A stretch of DNA of 7,411 bases. Origin: Candidatus Corynebacterium faecipullorum. GTDB lineage: Bacteria > Actinomycetota > Actinomycetes > Mycobacteriales > Mycobacteriaceae. Positions 1 through 6,995 of the stretch are shown piece by piece (positions within the stretch are counted from its first letter, which is position 1; each line of letters starts with the position of its first letter). Position numbers and translations under genes: made by a program. Below the pieces are notes generated by a model, which made no database searches, was not told the DNA's origin, and worked only from the letters and a program-made list of their open reading frames with translations. Location of the stretch: NCBI GenBank assembly GCA_019114925.1, contig DXEO01000050.1, positions 1-7,411 on the forward strand, read 5' to 3'.

Positions 1-181
1 AGTCGAGATCATTGCCCAAACGGCCAAGTAGGGCATCGCGGACGGAGCCGCCGACGAGGTAGAGCGGGGCGTCGTGAAGCGCAAAGCGCTCCACCAGGCC
101 GCTTAAGAGGCCACTGAGCCGGCTGACGGTAGCGTCCGCGCGGGCAAGAACGCCGATTAGCTGAGTGTCCTGAAAATTCAC
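1..181 (-). CDS. pcnA: CCA tRNA nucleotidyltransferase, N-terminal part (cut by window edge)
   Basis: This enzyme adds or repairs the 3'-terminal CCA of tRNAs in the cytoplasm, using CTP and ATP. Read on the minus strand from a GTG at 181, the first 60 residues are visible. They include the nucleotidyltransferase signature GGSVRD (residues 44-49), then LLGR (51-54), and the catalytic Asp-x-Asp pair as D58-L-D60 at the very edge of the window. This is the class II poly(A) polymerase/CCA-adding head domain; the rest lies outside. The GTG start is preferred because a -10-like box lies 7 bp upstream and no ATG is available nearer the motif; the frame stays open upstream, but a longer start would run into the divergent Nudix gene. 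Head-to-head pairing with a Nudix gene is the same as Rv3907c/Rv3908 in M. tuberculosis. The family call is secure; the exact start is an inference. Confidence 0.93.
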   Translation of the reverse strand, partial: MNFQDTQLIGVLARADATVSRLSGLLSGLVERFALHDAPLYLVGGSVRDALLGRLGNDLD

Positions 182-209
182 GAATCGAAGTCTACTACGA
201 TTAGCAGGG
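182..209. promoter_or_regulatory. Divergent promoter region between pcnA and the Nudix gene; both transcripts probably leaderless
   Basis: Only 28 bp separate the GTG of pcnA from the ATG of the Nudix gene. On the plus strand TACGAT (196-201) is a -10-like hexamer 8 bp before the ATG at 210. On the minus strand TAGACT (194 down to 189) is a -10-like hexamer 7 bp before the GTG at 181. A transcription start about 7 nt after each hexamer would fall at or next to each start codon, so both mRNAs would lack a 5' leader. Neither gene has a well-placed Shine-Dalgarno sequence. The -35 regions would fall inside the opposite gene and are poor matches. Leaderless transcripts are common in corynebacteria; the assignment here is inferred from spacing only. 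Confidence 0.55.
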
Positions 210-812
210 ATGACTAAGAACACGCCAGGGCCCAAACGCCGCCGCCGGCGGGGCGCGGGTCACCGGAACCACCGCACGGGACGCCCCCAGCGCACGTCCA
301 CCAACCGCATGACCACGCGGGATGAGACCTCCGCCGGTGGACTCGTCGTGTCCGGATTGGCGGAGGCCGTCGACGAAGACGGCAACGTGGACCTGTCCCA
401 GATCTATGTGGCGCTCATCGGCAGGTTAGACCGCCGCGGGCGCCTGCTGTGGTCCATGCCGAAGGGGCATGTGGAAAATGGCGAAGCCAAGGAGCTCACC
501 GCCGAGCGCGAGGTCTGGGAGGAGACGGGAATCCACGGCAAGGTCTTCGCGGACCTCGGCATGATTGATTATTGGTTCGTCTCCGATGGTGTGCGCATTC
601 ACAAAACAGTGCACCACCACCTTCTGCGTTTTGTGGACGGCATCATGAATGACGAGGACCCAGAGGTCACCGAGGTGTCCTGGGTCCCGGTCTCCGAGCT
701 CATCGAGCACTTGGCCTATGCTGACGAGCGCAAACTGGCCCGCATTGCTCACGATCTCCTCCCGGATCTCGCGCGAAAGGAAGCTGCCGCAGGAAAGGCG
801 ACCCCCCGGTGA
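210..812 (+). CDS. mutT4: Nudix hydrolase, MutT4 type
   Basis: This is a 200-residue Nudix hydrolase, a family that cleaves nucleoside diphosphates linked to another moiety; the substrate cannot be read from the sequence. A complete Nudix box occupies residues 86-108: G86, E92, then R100-E101 and E104-E105 with G107, so every metal-binding and catalytic position is present. The fold begins around ETSAGGLVV (39-47). Residues 8-28 form a very Arg-rich, probably disordered tail; an Arg-rich N-terminus is also found in M. tuberculosis Rv3908 (MutT4), which shares the RRGRLLW-PKGH and DYWF segments. A shorter start at M34 (position 309) would drop this tail, but the ATG at 210 fits the -10 box just upstream. 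The stop overlaps the next start (GTGA at 809-812), so the gene likely heads an operon with the DUF6049 protein and murJ. The symbol rests on synteny and remembered similarity. Confidence 0.9.
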   Translation: MTKNTPGPKRRRRRGAGHRNHRTGRPQRTSTNRMTTRDETSAGGLVVSGLAEAVDEDGNVDLSQIYVALIGRLDRRGRLLWSMPKGHVENGEAKELTAEREVWEETGIHGKVFADLGMIDYWFVSDGVRIHKTVHHHLLRFVDGIMNDEDPEVTEVSWVPVSELIEHLAYADERKLARIAHDLLPDLARKEAAAGKATPR

Positions 813-2950
813 GGTGGCGCGCAGCGGCGGCCATCGCGGCGCTGGCGGTGGGTTGCGCCGTCCCCGTGGCCCAGGCACAAACTCCCGACACTGGGATCAC
901 TGACTCCCACTATTGGCTCGGCTCCCGCGGCCCCGACGAACTGGAGCTCAGCCTGCTCAGCGCAACGGAGGCGCGGGTAGGGGAGACGCTCAAGCTACAA
1001 CTGCGCATCCACAACCCAACCGAGAACGCCGTTGATGACTTGCAGATAACCTCCCGGCGCAGCGCTGCCGTGAACTCCACCACGCAGGCCCGCCAAGAGC
1101 TCGCTGCAGGATCCTTTCCTTATTATGGGGCGACACTCGGCGCAGGAAAGCTTGAGCCGGGGGAGAGCCGCGAGCTGACCGTGGAGGTTCCCACCGCATT
1201 GGGCGAGGACTCCACGCTCGCCATCACGGAACCTGGCGCCTACCCGCTCCTGTTCACGCTCACCGGCACCCGCGACGGCCAGGCCGCCAGTTTCGCGGAG
1301 GAGCGGACAATCCTGGATTTCCAAGGAGAAGACTCAGCTCCCGAAGACGAGGGCGAGCATTCCTTTTCCTTGGTCTATCCCGTCACCGCCGAGGTAGACG
1401 TGGTGCCAGGAGATACCGGTGGCGAGGAGCTCATCCTAGAAAGCGAGCAGCTGGCGGAACAGCTCTCCCCGGACGGGCGCCTAGATCAACTGCTCGACGC
1501 ATACCTGCAGCATGATCTGCACGGTTCCGGCTGTATGGCCTTGGACCCCGCGCTTGTCGACGCCGCCGACCGCATGTCCGCCGGCTACACCGTCAACGAG
1601 ACGCGCCCCTCCACCGCCAAACACCCTACGCGCCTGCGCGATTCCTGGTTTAGCAGCGCCGATTCCGACCGCGGCACGCCCGGCACGGGTTCCCGGGATG
1701 CCGCCGCATGGCTGGAGAAGCTAAAGAAGGTGGACTGCCGCATGCTTCTGCCATGGGCCAACGCAGACACCGATGCCGTGGCCAAAGTGGGCAATGAGTG
1801 GCTTACCCACGAGGCCGTCGAGCAAGGCGCCGACACCATCGAGCGTGTCCTCGGTGCCCCGCTCAGCACGCAGCTCACCGCACCTGCCTCTGGGACGAGC
1901 GAGCATGCGATGTCCGTTCCGCTGTTGGTGGCGGATAATTCCGAGTGGGCAGGCAAGGCCGCCACCTTTGATGCCTCCCTCGGCGCACTCTTGGCCCAAA
2001 CCGGGTCGAAGCCGCAGACCACCGGGTACTCCAACCCGGAGCTGCGCTACGACTTCTCGATCGATTCGGAGCAGGCGAGGGCGCTGACGGCGGGGGCTTC
2101 GATAAGCGTGGCGTCTGCACAAGAGGAGACCGTGGCCAAACTGCCGAATTACCAGGACCCTGCCGCCGCACGTGCGGTGATGGAAGCAGCGCAGCGGCTC
2201 CTCGACTCTGGGCGCCTGCAACCCCGCCCCGTTACCGCGCTGGAGGTGAAGGAGGGCAGTGGGAGTCCCGGCAGCCCATACCCGGACCCCTCGGCCTTTC
2301 ACGACGCCGAGATCACACAGGTCACACAGCAGGCGCGCTATACCGACGAGCTGATGTCCATCATGGTCAACGATCCCGGCATCGCCATGACGCGCTACGA
2401 CTTCACGGCGCCCCTGCGCCACGATCTGCTCACGGCGCTGAGCGCTACCGACCGCTCCAGCCTGCACGGATTTCCGATTTCGGTGGAGCAGAGCAGCTCC
2501 CGGTTGGAGAAGAACGCGGATATGCTTCGCGAGCTCCGCGCCTCCGTATCCCTCATCCCGCCGGGCAACGTGTATACCCGCGTCTCAGAATCATCGCCGC
2601 TGCTCATCGTGGCGGAAAACGGCCTGCCGCTGCCTGTCGACGCCCGCCTAGCTTATGACGCCCCCGACGGCGCCACGTTGAACACGCAGAACATGATTCA
2701 CATCCCGGCCAAGGGATCCATTACCGTGTCCATGACCGCTGACCTGCCCAGCAACGCTGACCAGATGTCGCTGCGCCTATGGCTTGCAACACCATCTGAG
2801 CACCTGATTTCGGATCCAATCGACATCACGGTGCAGACGCGTGCCGGTATCGTTAGCGTCTATGGAGTCGGCGCGATCGTCGCGCTTGCCCTCGTCCTTG
2901 CCGCACTATTCCGGCTGGGTAAGTGGAAGAAAAAGAAGTCTCACGGATAG
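809..2950 (+). CDS. Secreted, C-terminally membrane-anchored protein of the DUF6049 type (Rv3909-like), function unknown
   Basis: The function of this 713-residue protein is unknown. It starts with a signal peptide: RWR, a hydrophobic stretch 5-20, and a likely signal peptidase site after AQA (residue 23). It ends with one membrane helix at about 684-702 followed by a basic tail (KWKKKK), which predicts a large extracytoplasmic part held at the membrane. Residues about 45-130 and 590-678 look like beta-sandwich (Ig-like) domains. The middle contains a DPALVD segment (246-251) and an LPWANADTDAV segment (314-324) that I associate with this family. The mature part has exactly two cysteines, C242 and C310, a possible disulfide. 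The GTG start overlaps the Nudix stop by 4 bp (GTGA), with AGGAAAG at 791-797 as a possible ribosome site. Its constant place between mutT4 and murJ in actinobacteria suggests a role in envelope synthesis, but that is inference. Confidence 0.85.
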   Translation: MRWRAAAAIAALAVGCAVPVAQAQTPDTGITDSHYWLGSRGPDELELSLLSATEARVGETLKLQLRIHNPTENAVDDLQITSRRSAAVNSTTQARQELAAGSFPYYGATLGAGKLEPGESRELTVEVPTALGEDSTLAITEPGAYPLLFTLTGTRDGQAASFAEERTILDFQGEDSAPEDEGEHSFSLVYPVTAEVDVVPGDTGGEELILESEQLAEQLSPDGRLDQLLDAYLQHDLHGSGCMALDPALVDAADRMSAGYTVNETRPSTAKHPTRLRDSWFSSADSDRGTPGTGSRDAAAWLEKLKKVDCRMLLPWANADTDAVAKVGNEWLTHEAVEQGADTIERVLGAPLSTQLTAPASGTSEHAMSVPLLVADNSEWAGKAATFDASLGALLAQTGSKPQTTGYSNPELRYDFSIDSEQARALTAGASISVASAQEETVAKLPNYQDPAAARAVMEAAQRLLDSGRLQPRPVTALEVKEGSGSPGSPYPDPSAFHDAEITQVTQQARYTDELMSIMVNDPGIAMTRYDFTAPLRHDLLTALSATDRSSLHGFPISVEQSSSRLEKNADMLRELRASVSLIPPGNVYTRVSESSPLLIVAENGLPLPVDARLAYDAPDGATLNTQNMIHIPAKGSITVSMTADLPSNADQMSLRLWLATPSEHLISDPIDITVQTRAGIVSVYGVGAIVALALVLAALFRLGKWKKKKSHG

Positions 2951-2958
2951 TTTTCTCT

Positions 2959-5900
2959 ATGACACATGAACCTCTGTCTGGTGCCCGTCGACGCATTGTC
3001 ACGCCCTCGCCGCCGGCACCGGTCCCGGAAAAGCGCGCGCCGAGCGGCGTCGTTGCTGTCGACGACGAACTCGAGGACCGTTCGGGACTAAAGGGCAAGT
3101 CTGCCTCGGCCCCGAGTGAGTCCGGCGGCGAAAAGAACTCCGACGGTGCCGTCGTCCGCGCGACCGGCTCCATGGCTGTCGCCACGTTGATTTCCCGCAT
3201 CACGGGATTCATTCGCAACGTGCTCATCGGCTCTTCGCTTGGCCCGGCCATTTCCTCCGCGTTTACCACGGCGAACCAGCTGCCCAACCTCATCACGGAG
3301 ATCGTGCTGGGTGCGGTGCTGACCTCACTCGTGGTGCCCGTGCTGGTGCGCGCAGAGAAGGAGGATGCCGACCGCGGCGAGGACTTTGTCCGGCGCCTCT
3401 TCACACTGGCCTTCTCCCTGTTGGCCACGATCACGGTGCTTTCCTGTATTTTTGCCCCGCAGTTAACGCGCATGATGTTGCCGGAAGACGGCAAGGTCAA
3501 TGCCGTGCAGGCGACCTCCTTTGCCTACTTGCTGCTGCCGCAGATCTTCTTCTACGGGCTCTTCGCGCTCTTCCAAGCTGTGCTCAATACGAAGAATATC
3601 TTCGGGCCGGGCGCGTGGGCACCGGTGGTCAATAACATCATTTCGATTTCGGTGCTCGTGGCCTACCAGCTGGTGCCAGGCAGTCTGCATCCCGATGCAC
3701 CCTCGCCGATCACGGACGGGCACGTGCTGCTCTTGGCGCTGGGCACCACGGCGGGCGTGGTGGTGCAATGCCTCATCCTCTTCCCGTATCTCAAGAAGGC
3801 GGGTATTAACCTCAAGCCGCTGTGGGGCCTGGATGACCGCCTCAAGCAATTCGGCGGCATGGCCATGGCAATTGTGGCCTATGTGGCGGTTTCCCAGCTG
3901 GGTTACGTCATCACCTCCCGCGTAGCGGCCCATGCGGATGAAGGCGCACCCTTTACCTACCAGCAGGCCTGGCTGCTTTTGCAGGTGCCCTATGGCGTCA
4001 TCGGCGTCACGCTGCTCACCGCGATTATGCCGCGTCTGTCCCGCAACGCCGCGGACGGTGACGTCAAAGCCGTGGTTCGGGATCTCACGCTCGGCACGAA
4101 GCTGACGTTTATCGCCCTGATTCCGATCGTCATTTTCATGACGGGCTTCGGCATCCCGATTGCCCGCGGCCTCTTCCAGTACGGCGCCTTCGACGCCGAC
4201 GCGGCCGAGCTGCTCGGCCTCACGCTGAGCTTCTCTGCCTTTACCCTCATCCCATACGCCCTCGTGCTGCTGCACCTGCGCGTCTTCTACGCCCGTGAGG
4301 AAGCGTGGACGCCCACCTTCATCATCGCCGGCATCACGCTGACCAAGGTGGTGCTCTCCCTGCTGGCCCCGCACGTTGCGGACTCCCCGGAGCGCGTGGT
4401 CATCCTGCTGGGTACTGCCAACGGCTTCGGCTTCGTGGCCGGCGCGGTGATAGGCGGCTTCCTGCTCAAGCGCAAGCTGGGTAGCCTGGGCGGCCGCGCG
4501 GTTATCGCCACCACCGTGTGGTCAGTGCTGGCCTCCATCGTTGGCCTGGTCGTTGCTTACGCCTTCAACTACGTCATCAACCTCGTACTCCCGGAGCAGG
4601 TGCCGCCGTTCGTGTACCTGCTGAAGCTTGCTGTGGCGGGGCTCATCTTCGTGGCTGTCACCGGCATCGTGCTCTCTCGTTCGGGCCTGCCGGAAGTCAT
4701 CAACCTGGGCCGCCAGCTGCAGCGCATTCCTGGCATGTCCCGCATCATCAAGATCGAGCATGCCGAGGCCATCGAGGTCGAAGCACCCGAGCAGCTGGAG
4801 TTCCAGCCCATCTTCAGCGTGGATGCCTTCAATTCTTCGCCGGTGCCGCCACCGATGTCTGCCGGTATCGTGCGCGGCCCACGCCTAGTGCCGGGCGCGC
4901 CCGTCTCCGATGGCCGCTTCCGCCTCCTCAAGGACTATGGCTCTGCCCCGGGTACTCGCTTCTGGAAGGCCCGCGAGCAGGCCACTGGGCGCCTCGTGTC
5001 ACTGACCTTCGTGGACACCACGGGCGAAGCCCCGATGGCGCCAGCGACCCCGGCCGTGGCCGCCCGCCGCTCCGCAGAGGTATCCCGCTCCACGCGCCGC
5101 TTGGCGGAGATGGAGCTGGATGCCATGGCTAAGAACATCGATATCCTGTCCTACCGCCAGGGCTGCCTCGTCGTGGCGGACTGGGTCGAGGGCACCTCGT
5201 TGAAGACGGTGTCGGAGGATAAGGACCTCGATCCTCGCGCCGTCGCCCATGCCTTGGCACCGCTGGTGCGCACCACGGCCGCCGCCCACGCGGCAGGTCT
5301 CGTGCTTGGCATTGAAAACCGCAACCGTATCCGCATTTCCACCGAAGGCATTGCCACCCTGGCCTTCCCAGCAGTGCTGCACAGCAACGATGAGGAAACT
5401 GACCGTTCGGCGTTGGCCTCCGCAATCTCTCTCCTGGTGGAGTCCACCAGCCCAACACCGGAGGTGCTGCAGGAGATCGCTACCGATGCTGAAGAGGGTG
5501 AGGACTCCGATCTTGAGGACATCGCCCACCGCTTGGCGGCCTTCGCCGGCGATGGCGAAGATAGCGAGGAGACCCTCCAGGTTCCAGTAGAGGAGACCCC
5601 GCGCAAGGAGGACCCGAGCCCTACACCGGGCTTCGGCGGCCGTGGTTACTCTGGCTCCGGCATCATCGTGCTCGGCGTACTCGCCACCCTCTTCGTCGTG
5701 GCGATGGCCGCCCTCAGCGTGTGGATTCTCTCCCAGGTGGGTAATGAAAAGACTTCCCCAGTGGTGACGAAGAGCGAATCCACGACGGAAACGACCTTCC
5801 CTAACGTGCCACCGGTGCTCTTCAAGGACGTGACGACCACCTCCGTTCCGGAGGGCAAGGAGGTATCCGGTTCCTGGTCCACGAAGGAAGCAGACACCGG

Positions 5901-6201
5901 CCTCCTGCTCAGCATTGACAAGCCCACGCAACTCCGCGCCCTACCGCTGCAACAGCAGAAGTCCACCGGCGCGAAGTATGAGGTTTATGGCGTCAATACC
6001 AAGGATTTCGATCCCACGAACCCTAAAGCCGCGACGCTGACCGAGCTCGCACACGGCACCCTGACGAGCGCACGCCAAGACATCGAGCTCAAGGAGAAGC
6101 CGGTGGCTTTCGACGGCGCCCTCATCATATTCACCGACATGCCCAACTCCGGATCCGTCACTCTGAAGGAGGCCACCCTCGTGGGCATTCCGACCAACTA
6201 A
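2959..6201 (+). CDS. murJ: Lipid II flippase MurJ (MviN) fused to a cytoplasmic pseudokinase and an extracytoplasmic C-terminal domain
   Basis: MurJ moves lipid II across the cytoplasmic membrane for peptidoglycan synthesis. Counting from the ATG at 2959 the protein has 1080 residues, twice the length of E. coli MurJ. Residues 1-64 are a hydrophilic tail; about 65-573 form the polytopic MOP-superfamily core. SRITGFIR (79-86) carries R80 and R86, matching the essential arginine pair near the E. coli N-terminus; LPNLITEIVLGA and GLFQYGAF are further family segments. Residues about 650-833 form a protein-kinase fold without catalytic residues. A fifteenth helix (about 900-925) leads to an outside domain (936-1080), probably a carbohydrate-binding beta-sandwich. 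In mycobacteria the equivalent pseudokinase is phosphorylated by PknB and bound by FhaA. A GTG at 2923 would add 12 residues and overlap the upstream gene; I prefer the ATG, 8 bp after that stop. Ribosome-site evidence is weak for both starts. Confidence 0.93.
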   Translation: MTHEPLSGARRRIVTPSPPAPVPEKRAPSGVVAVDDELEDRSGLKGKSASAPSESGGEKNSDGAVVRATGSMAVATLISRITGFIRNVLIGSSLGPAISSAFTTANQLPNLITEIVLGAVLTSLVVPVLVRAEKEDADRGEDFVRRLFTLAFSLLATITVLSCIFAPQLTRMMLPEDGKVNAVQATSFAYLLLPQIFFYGLFALFQAVLNTKNIFGPGAWAPVVNNIISISVLVAYQLVPGSLHPDAPSPITDGHVLLLALGTTAGVVVQCLILFPYLKKAGINLKPLWGLDDRLKQFGGMAMAIVAYVAVSQLGYVITSRVAAHADEGAPFTYQQAWLLLQVPYGVIGVTLLTAIMPRLSRNAADGDVKAVVRDLTLGTKLTFIALIPIVIFMTGFGIPIARGLFQYGAFDADAAELLGLTLSFSAFTLIPYALVLLHLRVFYAREEAWTPTFIIAGITLTKVVLSLLAPHVADSPERVVILLGTANGFGFVAGAVIGGFLLKRKLGSLGGRAVIATTVWSVLASIVGLVVAYAFNYVINLVLPEQVPPFVYLLKLAVAGLIFVAVTGIVLSRSGLPEVINLGRQLQRIPGMSRIIKIEHAEAIEVEAPEQLEFQPIFSVDAFNSSPVPPPMSAGIVRGPRLVPGAPVSDGRFRLLKDYGSAPGTRFWKAREQATGRLVSLTFVDTTGEAPMAPATPAVAARRSAEVSRSTRRLAEMELDAMAKNIDILSYRQGCLVVADWVEGTSLKTVSEDKDLDPRAVAHALAPLVRTTAAAHAAGLVLGIENRNRIRISTEGIATLAFPAVLHSNDEETDRSALASAISLLVESTSPTPEVLQEIATDAEEGEDSDLEDIAHRLAAFAGDGEDSEETLQVPVEETPRKEDPSPTPGFGGRGYSGSGIIVLGVLATLFVVAMAALSVWILSQVGNEKTSPVVTKSESTTETTFPNVPPVLFKDVTTTSVPEGKEVSGSWSTKEADTGLLLSIDKPTQLRALPLQQQKSTGAKYEVYGVNTKDFDPTNPKAATLTELAHGTLTSARQDIELKEKPVAFDGALIIFTDMPNSGSVTLKEATLVGIPTN

Positions 6202-6220
6202 CGCACTACCTCACGCACTT

Positions 6221-6331
6221 CCCCAGACCTCGATCCCGAAACTCCCTGCTCGCTGAGTCAGACACACCACGCGCTTGACGACGCCCACCTGCAGGTTTCG
6301 GGTGGCAGGTCTGGGGCTTTGTTGTTCTTTT
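6221..6331 (+). terminator. Long imperfect inverted repeat, probable murJ terminator
   Basis: Two arms face each other: CCCCAGACCT (6221-6230) pairs with AGGTCTGGGG (6307-6316), and CCCGAAAC (6235-6242) pairs with GTTTCGGG (6295-6302). Each arm is 22 bp with the same 4-bp mismatch in the middle (CGAT against TGGC), so 18 of 22 positions pair. After a 3-nt bulge the pairing can extend by CTGC/GCAG (6246-6249 with 6291-6294). The loop is about 41-52 nt. A T-rich stretch (6317-6331, interrupted by G and C) follows. It lies 19 bp after the murJ stop and upstream of the next promoter, which fits a terminator. The loop is unusually long for one, so a degenerate small repeat element is an alternative. 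Confidence 0.6.
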
Positions 6332-6342
6332 GATAGTTCCCC

Positions 6343-6370
6343 TTGACAGGTGAGAGAAGAAGCGTATAAT
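6343..6370 (+). promoter_or_regulatory. Strong sigma-A-type promoter of the YceI gene
   Basis: A perfect -35 hexamer TTGACA (6343-6348) and a perfect -10 hexamer TATAAT (6365-6370) are separated by 16 bp. Transcription would start near 6377 and give a leader of about 45 nt before the ATG at 6422. This is by far the strongest promoter in the window, and the surrounding bases are clearly more AT-rich than the genes. The promoter lies inside the theoretical 5' extension of the YceI reading frame, which argues against any start upstream of 6422. Confidence 0.85.
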
Positions 6371-6372
6371 TA

Positions 6373-6390
6373 TTGTTGTCACGTCAACAA
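6373..6390 (+). promoter_or_regulatory. RosR-type (MarR family) operator overlapping the transcription start
   Basis: The 18-bp sequence TTGTTGTCACGTCAACAA has TTGTTG and CAACAA half-sites six bases apart. It agrees at 17 of 18 positions with the published C. glutamicum RosR consensus TTGTTGAYRYRTCAACWA; only position 7 (T instead of A) differs. It starts 2 bp after the -10 box and covers the predicted start of transcription, a position suited to repression. RosR is a peroxide-sensitive repressor, and its known targets include a putative polyisoprenoid-binding (YceI-like) protein, the very family encoded next. The match is seen directly; binding is inferred. The regulator gene is not in this window. 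Confidence 0.8.
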
Positions 6391-6412
6391 CATAGAGAAA
6401 CCTAGAAGAAAC

Positions 6413-6418
6413 GAGGAA
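6413..6418 (+). promoter_or_regulatory. Ribosome binding site fixing the YceI start
   Basis: GAGGAA lies 3 bp before the ATG at 6422. The spacing is short, but this is the only purine-rich site next to a start in this frame. It supports 6422 over the in-frame GTG at 6350, which precedes the -10 box. Confidence 0.6.
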
Positions 6419-6421
6419 ATC

Positions 6422-6955
6422 ATGACTATCACCGCAGGAACCTACGCGCTGGACGCAGCACACACCACTATTGGCTTCGTTGCCCGCCACGCCATGATCA
6501 CCAAGGTGCGCGGCAACTTCAACGAGTTCGAAGGAACCCTGACCGTAGGGGAGAACATTGCCGACTCCGCCGCCACCGCCACGGTGAAGACCGCATCCAT
6601 CGACACCAAGAGCGCGGACCGCGATGCTCACGTGAAGGGCGAGGACTTCTTCGATGTTGAGAAGTTCCCGGAGATGACCTTCACCGCGACCAAGTTTGAC
6701 GTTAACGAAGCAGGTGAGGGCACCGTCACCGGTGACCTCACCATCAAGGGCACCACCAAGTCCGTCGACTTCAAGGTTGACGAGGCCGGCGTGGCCGAGG
6801 ATCCCTTCGGCAACACCCGCCTGGGCTTTGAGGCTAAGACCTCCATTAACCGCCTCGACTTCGGCATCGACTTCAACGCCCCGCTGAAGACCGGCGGCGT
6901 GCTGGTCTCCGAGGAGATCAAGATTGAGCTCGAGGTTTCTGCCATCAAGCAATAA
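6422..6955 (+). CDS. YceI-family polyisoprenoid/lipid-binding protein
   Basis: This 177-residue protein belongs to the YceI family, lipocalin-like beta-barrels that bind isoprenoid or other lipid chains; the physiological ligand is usually unknown. Typical segments appear in order: YALDAAHTTIGFVARH (8-23), VRGNFNEFEG (29-38), the signature DAHVKGEDFFDVEKFPEMTF (68-87), the GDLTIKGTTKSVDF strand pair (104-117) and GFEAKTSINRLDFGID (135-150). The length is normal for the domain alone. There is no signal peptide, unlike E. coli YceI, so it should act in the cytoplasm or at the inner face of the membrane. It stands alone between a promoter with a RosR-like operator and a strong terminator, which suggests a monocistronic gene induced when RosR is oxidised. 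A role linked to peroxide or aromatic-compound stress follows from known RosR targets and is inference. Confidence 0.92.
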   Translation: MTITAGTYALDAAHTTIGFVARHAMITKVRGNFNEFEGTLTVGENIADSAATATVKTASIDTKSADRDAHVKGEDFFDVEKFPEMTFTATKFDVNEAGEGTVTGDLTIKGTTKSVDFKVDEAGVAEDPFGNTRLGFEAKTSINRLDFGIDFNAPLKTGGVLVSEEIKIELEVSAIKQ

Positions 6956-6995
6956 GCCAAAAGCGCGAAACCTACCCGTAGGAAGTAGTTCTTAG

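Noticed and set aside
1721..2467. Minus-strand open frame of 248 codons inside the DUF6049 gene
   Set aside because: No motifs, no start signals, and it lies opposite a continuous gene with a signal peptide and a membrane anchor.
3463..4374. Long minus-strand open frame of 303 codons inside murJ
   Set aside because: It mirrors the strong murJ coding frame, is rich in His/Arg/Gln/Glu without recognisable motifs, and has no promoter or ribosome site. It is a by-product of high-GC codon use.
4999..5931. Minus-strand open frame of 310 codons opposite the MurJ pseudokinase
   Set aside because: The plus frame carries clear domains and a membrane helix; the minus translation has Gly/His/Arg-rich composition and no family signature.
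6350..6421. A 24-codon upstream extension of the YceI protein starting at GTG 6350
   Set aside because: The -10 box and the expected transcription start lie inside it, so it would not be on the mRNA; YceI homology begins after the ATG at 6422.
6202..6421. Hidden small gene, tRNA or CRISPR repeat in the murJ-YceI gap
   Set aside because: No open frame with a ribosome site, no cloverleaf and no repeated spacers were seen; the inverted repeat, promoter and operator account for the structured part.
6206..6952. Minus-strand open frame of 248 codons covering the YceI gene and its promoter
   Set aside because: It runs through the promoter, operator and inverted repeat, and its composition is that of an antisense shadow of a real YceI gene.
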